NCBI GenBank assembly: GCA_036583965.1
Contig: JAZBQD010000022.1
Coordinates: 1,236,001-1,300,000 of the forward strand
DNA length: 64,000 bases
Direction of reading: 5' to 3'
Origin: Prunella strophiata
Taxonomy: Eukaryota > Chordata > Aves > Passeriformes > Prunellidae
The notes below the pieces were generated by a model, which worked only from the letters and a program-made list of their open reading frames with translations, did no database searches and was not told the origin of the DNA. Position numbers and translations under genes: made by a program. Of this stretch, positions 24,501-34,100 are shown piece by piece (the first letter of the stretch is position 1; every line of letters starts with the position of its first letter).

Positions 24501-25175
24501 TACAAATCCACATATTAAAATTATTTTTAAAAACCTATAACTTAAAGACACTTGTGTTTGGTTTTTTTCTTAAATAAATGCCATAAAGACTATCTCCATG
24601 AAGGCATCCTACCTGAAAAATAACACAGAATTCGATTCTTTGGTGTTTGTGCTTTCCATTCTGCAGACAAAAAATTTGCTGTGCCAAAATGTTATCGGTA
24701 TAAAACCAGACTTTGCCTCTTCCTAAAAACTTTGGAAGGCCGGACAGGCTGGGGGAAGGGAAAGAGTTCTTGGACGCTACCAAAAGGCTGGTCTATCTGT
24801 TTTCTCACAAGAGCAGTACCGTTCATTTCACCCAAGCGTTACTATTACTATGCATATTATTAATAATTAACAGTTTCATGCCTTTCCCCACGGTTTCATT
24901 TAATCTTTTGGGGTGCCTTTATGCTTAATTTTCTTCTGATTTAGTATTTTGCATACGCTTCCCCCCGATCTGTTATTTTAGGGGAAAAGCTGTATCTGTG
25001 AGGGGTTTGGCACGTTTAGGGGGGTGCATGACTCTCCCATTCCTTCGGCTCCTACCGTTTCCGTCTCTCCCCTGTCTATAGCCGAGCTGATGGCCGGTGC
25101 TTCGCTTTTGGTTCTCCGATCCATCTCGTCGATGACCCCGTGCATCTCCGAGCCGGAAAGACTGTGGAAAAGCAT
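6245..25175 (-). CDS. LHX2: LHX2, LIM/homeobox protein Lhx2 (complete, 5 coding exons)
   Basis: Nuclear LIM-homeodomain transcription factor that acts with LDB cofactors in forebrain, eye, limb and skin-appendage development (family knowledge). The joined exons 25175-25056, 22303-22101, 21469-21087, 12617-12412 and 6532-6245 give 399 residues against about 406 in human LHX2. LIM1 zinc ligands are C53, C56, H74, C77, C80, C83, C102 and D105. LIM2 ligands are C115, C118, H137, C140, C143, C146, C165 and H168. A basic linker (KGRPRKRK, 215-222) precedes the homeodomain at about 259-318, with W306, F307 and N309 at homeodomain positions 48, 49 and 51. The start MLFHSLSG and the S/T-rich tail ending TTLTNLF separate it from LHX9. 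Every junction has GT-AG ends. The alanine run of mammalian LHX2 after LIM2 is nearly absent. The identification is firm; the UTR ends are not. Confidence 0.97.
7883..8405. repeat. GC-rich minisatellite in LHX2 intron 4
   Basis: About 520 bp of imperfect tandem repeat built from two blocks: a 19-mer (TTCCCAGGCTGTGGGGTTG) and a 12-mer (TTCCCGGGGCTG). They often join into a 31-bp unit. GGGG runs recur on the plus strand every 7-15 bases. Both strands carry long spurious open frames as a result. Confidence 0.92.
9661..9770. promoter_or_regulatory. Cluster of homeodomain-type TAATTA sites (candidate)
   Basis: TTAATTA (9691-9697), TTAATTAA (9755-9762) and CAATTAG-like cores lie within 110 bp. LIM-homeodomain proteins, LHX2 included, are known to prefer TAATTA cores. 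Occupancy is inferred only. Confidence 0.3.
12412..12617 (-). CDS. LHX2: LHX2 coding exon 4 (homeodomain, first 46 residues)
   Basis: This exon lies in an interrupted reading frame. Read on the minus strand from the AAG acceptor, it gives A-L-S-C-N-E-N-D, then KTKRMRTSFKHHQLRTMKSY, and ends LTKRVLQ at a codon boundary before the donor GTAAGA at 12411. It covers residues 236-304: the homeodomain N-terminal arm, helices 1 and 2, and the start of helix 3. The phase matches exon 3 (one base carried over) and exon 5 (phase 0). Confidence 0.95.
12736..13305 (-). mobile_element. CR1 LINE 3' fragment
   Basis: The plus strand reads as the reverse complement of an avian CR1 3' end, in order: a GTTTGGAAAAG-like start, CACTGCCAAG-like, GTGCCACATCCACATGGC, CCTAATATCCAACCTGA, CTCCTTTTCTCCAGGCTGA, then GAGGTGCCCCAGCAG. 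The element lies in the same sense as LHX2. It is truncated at its 5' end and moderately diverged. Confidence 0.88.
17200..18140. promoter_or_regulatory. Intragenic CpG island A (LHX2 intron 3)
   Basis: Very GC- and CpG-rich DNA, densest at 17.22-17.76 kb, in an otherwise AT-rich intron. It contains CTCAATTAAG and GATTAACCC motifs. It has no exon that I recognise. It could be an alternative promoter, a Polycomb-type island or an enhancer. Confidence 0.6.
18534..18592. repeat. Poly(A) run grading into GAAA repeats
   Basis: Thirty-two A residues are followed by about five GAAA units. No AATAAA or recognisable gene body precedes it, so I call it simple repeat rather than a retrocopy tail. Confidence 0.9.
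18960..19470. other. Candidate conserved non-coding element
   Basis: Complex AT-rich sequence without repeats. It keeps scattered CpGs and contains homeodomain-like cores (AAATTAG, GATTATAGG). Such texture is common in developmental enhancers. This is inference without an alignment. Confidence 0.25.
19640..20600. promoter_or_regulatory. Intragenic CpG island B (LHX2 intron 3)
   Basis: GC- and CpG-rich stretch 0.5 to 1.8 kb on the intron side of exon 3 (the exon lies at higher coordinates). It includes a C-tract near 20559-20568. Open frames of 150-270 codons here have the proline/arginine-rich look of translated CpG islands. Confidence 0.5.
21087..21469 (-). CDS. LHX2: LHX2 coding exon 3 (LIM2 and linker)
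   Basis: Starts with G after TTTTGCAG, completing R108, and continues RFSVQRCARCHLG. It contains LIM2 (115-168), a short glycine/alanine linker, LPYYNGVGTVQ and the basic stretch KGRPRKRK, and ends ...LAAYNA plus one base before the donor GTAAGA at 21086. The linker reads VAAGKGPALGAGSANTLG where mammalian LHX2 carries about ten alanines, which accounts for most of the length difference. Confidence 0.96.
21470..22100 (-). other. LHX2: LHX2 intron 2
   Basis: Short (631 bp) GC-rich phase-2 intron between the two LIM exons, with GTACAG donor and TTTTGCAG acceptor. Nothing else was recognised in it. Confidence 0.93.
22101..22303 (-). CDS. LHX2: LHX2 coding exon 2 (LIM1)
   Basis: Encodes residues 41-107 plus two bases of R108. 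It starts ACC ATG (T-M-P-S-I-S-S-D) after a CAGCAG acceptor and ends ...KEDYY-AG before the donor GTACAG at 22100. It holds the whole first LIM zinc-binding domain, with the signature CAGCGGKISDRYYLL. The tandem CAGCAG at the acceptor could allow a one-residue alternative splice (an extra Q). Confidence 0.95.
22304..25055 (-). other. LHX2: LHX2 intron 1
   Basis: Phase-0 intron with GTAGGA donor and CAG acceptor. It contains an 18-T run (22576-22593), a TG-rich patch near 22736-22775, and complex AT-rich sequence at 23.7-24.9 kb that could be conserved regulatory DNA. No coding exon was seen. Confidence 0.9.
25056..25175 (-). CDS. LHX2: LHX2 coding exon 1
   Basis: Encodes residues 1-40, MLFHSLSGSEMHG through GETET. 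The chosen ATG at 25175-25173 has G at -3 and matches the mammalian LHX2 start. The exon ends on a codon boundary (ACG) before the donor GTAGGA at 25055. The frame stays open upstream to another ATG at 25283, which sits in a weak context directly after a TAG. Confidence 0.93.
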
Positions 25176-25199
25176 CGCTGAGGAAGCAGAGGAGGAGGG

Positions 25200-26350
25200 C
25201 CCGAGTTGCTGTTGCTGCTGACAGTTGTCGGGGTCCCTGCAGGAGCCCAGAACTTGCATTAACCGGAGCCCTCCCCCATGCATCTAGCACGGCCGCCCCG
25301 TCTCTCCTTGGGCACCGGGATTTTCCCCCGGCAGAGCTCTCCGGAGCGCGGCGCAGGCACTGATCCGAGGTTTCAAGGGATGGGGTGCAGAAAAGGCGGG
25401 CGAAGGGGATGAGGGAGAGGGGATAACTGGTGGTGTAAGCTTCGGGGCTTGGATCTAGTCTGTTGCGCGGCCCCGGCACATCTCTCTAGGAGGCTTCTTC
25501 AGTGCAGGGCTCATTGCCCCAGGTGCAGTCCCAGGCTTTATGTTCTGGCCCAGCTGGCAGAAGGCTGGGCAGGCTTACGGTTGGGAGGGATTAATAAATA
25601 GTAGAAATATATAAAAAAAATTAAACCATCTTCGGTGAGAAATAAATAAGAATTAGAAAAAAAATTACTACAAGCCCCTTACATCGTACTGTGCGAAATT
25701 TAGAGGAGGAAAAGCAAGGGAGAGGGAGGCTGCAGCAGGCGGAGAGCAGGCTGGTGCTGCAGGGAGGCTGGGGCGGATGCCCACCGTACGCACTCACAGT
25801 CCAGAGGGCTGGCAGCGGCGGCAGCTCAGGGGCAAAGTTTGCTCCTTCCCCCGCTCCTCCCCCAGCCCGCTGGAGCTCATTGGGAAAAGAAAAAGCCAAG
25901 GGGAAGGAGGAAGAGTTGGACGGGCACCAGATGGGACGGGCACTGGCGGCCCCCCTCTGTCCTTAAAGCGGCGCGGCCCGCGGGGCCCGGGGCGGGAGCG
26001 CAGCCGGAGCCGGAGCCACCGCGGAGCTGCGAGCGGCGCGTCTGCAGCGCGGGGACCGCGCGGGGCTCCGCGCCTTTTCTACAGCCCCTCTGACATCATG
26101 TCCTGCCCCGCCGCCATTGGCTGCGCCGCGCCCGGGCCGCCGGCATGTGCTCGGGGCCGGGCGGTGTCCCCGCGCTGTCCCCGCGCTGTCCCCGCGCTGT
26201 CCCGGCCGCCCGGGCACCGCGAGCGCTGCCGCGTCCCGCTCGCTCCGCGGCCTCGGGAGCGGCCCGGCCCGGCTCCGCGCGGAGCTTGGCGTTTGCCGCC
26301 CGGTGACCGTCGGCGACGTGTCGGGCCATGGCGCGCCGAAGAGGCTGTGG
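25200..26350 (-). promoter_or_regulatory. LHX2: LHX2 promoter region and CpG island
   Basis: GC- and CpG-rich DNA lies upstream of the LHX2 start. On the LHX2 strand a TATA-like TATATATT is at about 25613-25606, which would give roughly 400 nt of 5' UTR. Further upstream are a CCAAT box (AGCCAATGG, near 26113-26120) and a CRE-like TGATGTCA (26098-26091). The transcription start is inferred, not seen. Confidence 0.6.
26166..26198. repeat. Three tandem copies of an 11-mer upstream of LHX2
   Basis: GTCCCCGCGCT is repeated exactly three times, then followed by GTCCC and diverged GC-rich DNA. It lies inside the CpG island. Confidence 0.8.
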
Positions 26351-26399
26351 GGCACAACTCCAGCGGGCGAGAAGGAGGCGTTCTAGAGTATGTTTCACG

Positions 26400-29300
26400 A
26401 TACCCCAAACATTTATGACCAGTTGAATGCACCCAATAACTCTCGTTATGAAAAATATTCACTGTTAGAATATAATTACTTGAGTCACTCCAGTTTGTGG
26501 AGCCTTCCACAAACCAAGGCCCCTTGCATCTATCATTTCCAAGTAGACTGTAAGAAAACCAGGCCAGGAAGGTCTCCGAACTTGAGGAAAAGCTTCAGAA
26601 ACTCTCCAGGAAAAACAAAGAGTGCACAGAGAGACTGTTCATGATGTCTAAATATTTATCCAGGAGGTGGGTAGTAAGGAAGGACTAATTAGTACTAAAG
26701 ATGTCAAATATCGCACTTCTAATTATGTTAGCAAAGGTAGCACAACGGAAGGTAAATCTGAATGCACATCTGAGATCATGAGACTCACTGCCTCATCCGT
26801 GACTATGAATTATTACATCACTCTGCTCTTTCCCATCAGGTGTTATTTTCTGACAGAGCGATTTGCCTCTTACAGGTGTAGTGCAGTTAAGATTATCCTT
26901 GCTAAAACTGGAATTCTTCTGTTTATAGCCCAACTTTGCTGGGTTTATACATTCCATTCTTACAATAATTGATGCTTTTTATCATCTTTCTGTTGGGATT
27001 GCTCTGAGTAGTTAAAGTCATTTGCATGTCACAGAGGAGAACAAAGCATGTCTTGTAGAAATGCATATGAAATAGCCACAAGACCCCTCAAGAAACCATA
27101 CAGAACGCAAGCTAATTTGGCATCTGTGGGAACTATCCAAAGTCTGTCCTAAAGTCAGACCTTGGAAACAATGGAAGTTCATGTTTGAATTCAGATTAGA
27201 GTCCTGCAGCTCCATTAGTGGCTCTGTATAGTATTTATCTTGATAAAATCATCTTTCCCTTCCTCCGTACAGTTGCGAGACGTTTCCAAGCCCCGTCTGT
27301 GCTGGGAGCTTTGCCTCCAGGAGCAGCTGGGGATCATTGCTCACCGGACACCACGGAGCCCGTGGTGGGACAGCACTGGCTCACCTTTGCTCAAGAGATG
27401 CTGCAGATATCCTTCTCACAGCTGGGTACCCTGCTGTCCTCAGACATTTTAATACCAGATTCATTCCCTATCACCGAATTGATTACGTACTTTTTGCAGT
27501 CGAGAAAGGTCATGGATTTGTACACTCTATCAGACATTGCTAATTATCAAAAAGATTTTAGGTATTTAACAGAATTAAAGTACAGAATTTTATGTTACAG
27601 AATTGCCTCAGTGGATGGAACCAATAATACCAAGAGCACACTGAAAAAGTACGGCACGGCCTCCAGTTCACAGGGTATCTCTGATTATCTTCTAATGGAT
27701 ATACAAACACAAGAAGACATCCAACCCTTGCTACCAAACACAAGGAGAGTAACAGAATGTAAACATAAAGCTGCTAATGTACACACTGACACATGAATGG
27801 CATTTACATTGTTCAGAATAAAATCAAGGATACTTTCAAATAATGAGCCACAGAAAAATTGCTGGAGCAAAATCGTCTTCAGAATGAAACGCAGGCTCAT
27901 TTGAAATGAGAGTTTTTTCATTAAAAAAATGGTGCAGCTAATAATAAAGTCTTTTAACCTGTATTTTGTTATAGGTGACAGGTGAACAAATCACAGGTCT
28001 TGAGTTTCTCTACCCTGCCTCTCTTGGTAACGTCATCTCCAGTACCATCTGCTACCTACCAGACAAACAGACCAACCACATAATGAGGTACCAGCTTCCA
28101 CCCAGCTACCGTGACTAAATCAGAACAAAAGATTCAACGCCTCCTTCAACAAAGGAACACAAGTCTAAGCTGTCTTTGCTAATTGCTGGGTTTCAGGTTG
28201 TCTGTTACAGATTTTAAGTGAGCTACAAACTTCCATCAAATACTTATAGCTGTTGGATAAAGATACTAAGAATAAAAGATAAATGGAAGCAAAAGGTAAG
28301 AGACAAGAGAAGAAAGCTTAGAAAATAAGCAACTACTTATGGTAATTTAAAGACTGTGGAATAATATAAACATGAAAGACCAGGGGGCAGAGTGATTGAT
28401 ATCTCATATGTTTTCGATGCCCCTACGGTTATTAGACTGCAATATATGGGAACATACAATAAACTATGAATTAAAATGTAATTGTAGCTTCAGGCATCTT
28501 CTTCATTGTCTGCTGTGGTGTTATGTCTTCATGCACCGTGATTGACAAGGTGTAATTAATCATCTTACTCAGTTGTAAATATGGGCACCCTTCACAGTAG
28601 GCATCAGGAAGTGTGTACCAGCAAAGGAAGCAATAGTTGACGCTGAGATACCATTAAATCAAAATCAGAATGCGTATATGTTCAGAAGTGTGTGTTTGGT
28701 GTGATGCTGTTATCGTTTATTTCTAAAATACTGTACCAACAGATTTACTTGATTTGCAAGTTAACTACAACATTAACTGGTTTTATATATTTTGTCTCTC
28801 TTCATTTTTATAGGCAATGATGTTGTTCTCCTAAAATGTGAGCCAGTTTGCTTCCTGTCAGCAAGTGGAGCTCAGCTCAGCTCTTCCTCTCCCCAGGTTG
28901 CTGCAGACAGACCAGCAGCTCTGTGGTCTCACTTGAAATGGTTCGGGCAAATTATTACTCCATTCATGGATCGCCTTCTGCACTTCTTATATACTGAGTT
29001 AGACACTTTGGGTCATTTTAAAGTGAAAGAGAATAATGAAATTATCCTAACAAGGAACACTGTTTCATTTAAAAAGAGGACATTTCTTGCCACCAACACT
29101 GTCCCCAAATTGTAAATGAATGTCTTTTAAAAGATTGTTTTCCGTATTTCAGGGTAGGAAACTGTTATATCTGTTTCTTTTTGCAAATGATTGCTATCCT
29201 TATCTAGTTAGCACAGAAATGGTGTCTGAGTCATGGGAAATTAAGTGGTTTGTCTCAGGAAAATTTGGTGGTATGCATGTTTTTGATGCACGTAGAGCTG

Positions 29301-30880
29301 CTGAATGAATAATTGGCCCCTATTTAATGTCCTCTGCTTTAAAGCTGTCTAGTACCTTTGCTGTTTAAAAAAATGTCTTTCAAAGCTGCTAAATATGTAA
29401 CAAAAAGAGGTTGCTCTCCCCATTCTGACACTGAACAAAGCCATACAGTGAGCTGCCCGAGGTACTTCCAGCATGGGATTAATTACAAACACAATCATAA
29501 ATGGAAATTTTCGAAGTTTTCCGATTCTTTTTCTTTGCAATACTAGCTGATGAGTGTTTGATAAAAACATGCAGTAAAAATATCAGTTTAGGAATTAGCT
29601 ATTAAATATTAAGCCAAGCATTTTTCAGAGAGTATGGGATCTGTTGGATCTATAATTCCACCATTTACCCCTGATGGAGTGAGATCTCTGGCTGTCTTCA
29701 GAAGCAAACCGAGCTTAAAACAGGAGTGCACTCTCAAGAAGATGATCGACTAAGAATGTGTTTTATTTTGATTTGAAAAACCGTCAATCACAGATAAAAA
29801 AGACCAAATACTCTTATTATATATACTAGCTAACTGCATTTGTCTGGTAAACCAGGCATAGGCAGGAAAGAGAAAAAATACAGTTTAAAAGGAAAATATT
29901 CTGAAGCTTTTGCCCAGATGTTCTGCTGAAATTGTTGTTCCCTGGTACAACCAATTGATTTCAGAGGAAAATGCAAGCATGTATCTATAGATGTGAGAGA
30001 GAAATAAGATGTCCAATGTCTCACATATTTCAGTTTATATAGCCACAGCTATTTAAACAATTCCAAAACTGCCTCTACGGGTGTCAAAGAGGGAGGGAAA
30101 TCTTCAACCACATGATCTTCTCTCCAGAGTCCTGTTAAATCCACTGAACTTAGAACAAGAAGTGTGAAATATGGGTTTGAACATGTTATGTCAGAAATGT
30201 AAAGGTTGGAAGCCTTTTTAGTAACCGATATTAATATTGTATTAAATGTTATGAAAAGGTAGGTGTTGGAGAGAAGGGCTGGGCTCATGTGCAATTTTGT
30301 CAAGGTTTTTATCTGTGATTATGATTCCAGATGTATCTATTCCCTGAGGACAAAAATGAAGTAAAGTTGGCATGTGACATGTGTTTTAAGGTGTTTGGCA
30401 CAGTTTCCCAAAGTGATGACAAAATGTTCATTTTTATTACAGTGAATTGGTACAGAAAACACGATTCTGAAGGTCAGTAGCTGTATATTTACCATAGCTT
30501 TGGAGTTTTATTTCGGGGAATATACATTTTTGGTGATGTGCTTAGATCTGATTGCCTGAGAAGCATCTACTATAATATATAATGTAAACAGAATAGCTTT
30601 TACAAAATATGAAGTGATAATTACTAGAAACTCAGTAAATTCATGCACAGGACATGGCAAAGATGTCGCAAAAATGTCTCTTTTTTGCATCTAGTAGTGT
30701 AGCTGCCCCTTATTAATTTTTTTAATCTGTTTACTGCAGACTAATCTTATTGCTCTACAGTCAGAGCTCAATTAATTGTAGCAGGGTCCTTTGTAGGAAC
30801 ATGTTTTTAATGTAAATGGACAGATTTTATCTTTTTAACCAGCTGGGGAAGGTTATTTTTGGGGTGAAGTCTGTTTTGCC
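26400..30880. other. Gene desert, segment 1
   Basis: AT-rich unique DNA upstream of LHX2. A plus-strand 192-codon open frame at 27218-27796 has no recognisable domain. The stretch 28380-28700 has the mixed, non-repetitive texture of conserved enhancers. No repeat family was recognised. Confidence 0.5.
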
Positions 30881-30889
30881 CAAACGCAG

Positions 30890-31100
30890 GCAGGAGTAGA
30901 GCTGAGCTGCGGCGGCTGCCCCGCTCCCCCCGCGGTGCCTGCAGCCCCTGCGCTGCAGCAGCCCCGCAGCTCCGCGCTGGCAGCGGGGCACCCCGGCCTG
31001 CAGCAGCAGCACAAACACTCCCTCGTAAACCTTTTACAAGTGCAGCCTCCACCAATCCGCGGGGCTCGGAGCCTGCCCCGATTGGGTGTACCGGGGATTT
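30890..31100. promoter_or_regulatory. Isolated GC islet with inverted CCAAT pair
   Basis: About 200 bp of GC-rich DNA surrounded by AT-rich desert. CCAATC (31052-31057) and GATTGG (31080-31085) face each other across 22 bp. It could be the promoter of a non-coding transcript or an enhancer core. Confidence 0.35.
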
Positions 31101-34100
31101 GGTAAACACGGCTGCATAACAAAAACAAGGTTTGTACAGAAAAGACTCCAATAGCATTGCCTCCTTTGAATATCCAGAGCCTAAGAATATGATTAATTCC
31201 ATACTTTATAAGTAAACTTCCCCAGCTCGGTATCCATCTGCAAATATTCACAGTGATGTGCTCAATACATTCCTTTCTGTTCTACAACCACATTTCTTTG
31301 TGAATTTAACCACATCAGAAAGCACTTCAGATTTCTAACACAAATATTCAATGCATTTAATATAAGGAAGCTTCCTTTATTGGAGGTGATTTGGAACATT
31401 TTGTATTTTATAGGTATATTTAAGAGGTTAGCAGTAGGGGGGAATCGTCTGTGGAAAATCTGTCTACAGCTGAAATTCTTAGATGCAGAAGTGTTGCTGA
31501 AATGCCTAATACATTTACATTCTTTTGTTAAGTAGCTTACAGGACTATCCTCTTAGCTACCAGATACCCAGATTTTTTTTTTTTTTTTTTTTAAGTCAAA
31601 TAACATTTCTCCTCTTTCTTCTTATTTGTTATTTTCAGGAAAATATACTTGGTTTGGACTTTTGTGTGCCACTAGAATATTTTAATTTTCCCTGACTTTT
31701 TTACTTTTTTAATCTACATTTTAGTTGTTCTTTTCAATAATCTTCTGCAACTTTATTTCATCTTTAGTGCATGCAAAGAAGCCCCTCATTGGCTAGTACA
31801 TTACTGATAATGATTTACAAGTTTTCCCAGATTAATTTTCCATGGGATAATTTTTTTCCCTAATATAACATAGCTCCAATTAAAAAAAAAATGAAAAAAA
31901 GGATGCCAAAGGTTAAGGCATTTTATAATACAATTTGGAAATTAATTTTTGAAGTCATTGTGTTTGAATTTTAAATTTAGAATCTATTTACACTTCAGTA
32001 TCAGAAAAACAATGTGTAGAGTTAAAAAATTAGCAGTCTGGTATTTTCCAGATATTGAAATGTGCCTGCCTAATGAAGGCAGAAGACTTGCTCACTAGAT
32101 TTATTTTAAAGCAGTGCTTTTAGATAGTCATAAATTAAAATGGCAGTTTTCAACTGGATACTTATTACTATTTTATTTGATATTTGCAAGATACCTGACC
32201 ATTTAATATTTATCCTTTATTTCTCTGAGCTGATCTAATTGCACCTCTCTATTTTGCATTTATTTCTCTTTGCAAACACTACATTATTCACTCTCTCCTG
32301 TGCTTATTAAACAGTGCCACCTGCACCAAATGAAACAAAGCTTCTCCATCAATCTATCCCAGCTAAAGAACCCTGACTATATATTATAATTAATTGAAGC
32401 TCAATTGAACACTTGAGTCTGAACTAGATACAGTAACCTGAAAAAACATTAAAAAATTAGGATGTACTTTAAAGAAATCTTTTAAATGAAAATGTTCACT
32501 CAAAACTGAGAACCTAACCTTGCACCAAGCACTCTTCATCAGCTCTGCACAGTACCTCAAGTAGCAATTAGCAGGTCCTTTAATTAATTAACTATTCCCT
32601 GTACATCACAGGGATTTTTGTGGCACTAACGTCATCCCTCATAAGTGAATACCAAATCCAGTCAATATTTTGTCACTGCAAGCCCTTCTCTGGACTACCT
32701 GAATGGCAGCGCCTGGCTCTGCAGGAGCGTTCCCAGCCCAGGAGCAGGTATGGCCAGGGAGAACTTGGTGCTGCAGCTGGGGAGGGGGACGGACGGAGCT
32801 GACACACAGGGACGCGCGGGGCACCTTGTGTGCAAATATTGGCAGCAGCAAGAACTTAGAGAAGATGCAAACTGAAACAGTGGCAAGGAAATCTTATCCA
32901 TGTGCTGGAGGAAGATGATTTTCTTAAAAAGCTGAATGTACTGAGGACTTTGGGAGTGCTGGAGGCTCTGCTGCTGTGCTGCCCCTGGCTCACACTGCCC
33001 GCTCCCAGACAAGAGCAGATTAATTAAGTGGCAGGTCAGACACGAGAAGGTGAGAGGGCATTTCCCACCAATCCGGGACATTTTGTCCATTTTATACTTT
33101 GCAAACTTTTTATATAAGCATGGCTGATTCTTTTCAATATAATGCTCATTTGAAAAATATTAAGTAATTTTAAGGGAATTATCACCTGAAAATGAGGCAC
33201 AAAATATGTAGTGCTGGTTTTAAGATTTCCAAAGATGCAGTATGTAAATTTGTTTATATAAATATGTATAAGATATATCACAGTATGAGGCTGTGTGTGT
33301 GTGGATGAACATATGTGTGTGTAACCATCTATCTATTTGCAGATTCAGACACAGACATATGTTATAATTACTTAGAGGCAAATATCTGCAGAAATAATTC
33401 TTTGTGTTCAGTAGTTTTCTATAGTGTGCAGTAAGTTTCTCTTCAGAGATTTCTGTGTTCAGGAAAGATCTTATGAATTTATGTAATGTATAGTATTATG
33501 AAATCAAATAAAGTATGCCTTGTATGATTTTGCAAGAATTATACATTAGCATTCTCTTTCAACATGTGTAATATTTTGAATTATGCAACCAACTTTATAG
33601 ATATTTTTAAAATAATACATATGATGAACTTGTAGAAATACATACTGTAGAAATCTCAAGAAAGAAGAAAGAATTATTATTCAAATATTTTGAGATGTTT
33701 GCCAAATGACATTATAATTTAAAAACCCACCACATTTAATTTGAACTCTTCATGAGAAGTAATATGTATTCAATTACTAAAAGATAATAAAAAATAGTAA
33801 CTTACTGACCCCAGTAAGATTTGCTATTTTCTAAGAGTAACAGAAACTTCCCTTTTTCACTTTATGGATTCTCCTGCATCACTGTTATTGCAACTTCAGT
33901 TTAAAAAATTTTGGCATGGGCAAAATGTAAAGTAAAATGTAAAGGTCAACTGATAAGCTATGATTGTATGTCTGGTTTTGCTGCGTAAATCTGCTCTTAT
34001 CAATAATTCACTATTCATGTTCTACAAAGGCTCCGTCTTTACATTTTTAATTAGCACTTAAAATTTTACAAAGATAATTAAAAAAAGGGAAATACTCTGT

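Noticed and set aside
6245..25175. LHX9 instead of LHX2
   Set aside because: The N-terminus MLFHSLSGSEMHG, the pre-LIM MPSISSDRAALCAGC and the C-terminal tail fit LHX2; LHX9 differs clearly at all three.
27020..27027. Exact octamer ATTTGCAT as a POU-factor site
   Set aside because: Other copies occur in the window (for example near 37579 and 51838), about the number expected by chance for an 8-mer on two strands.
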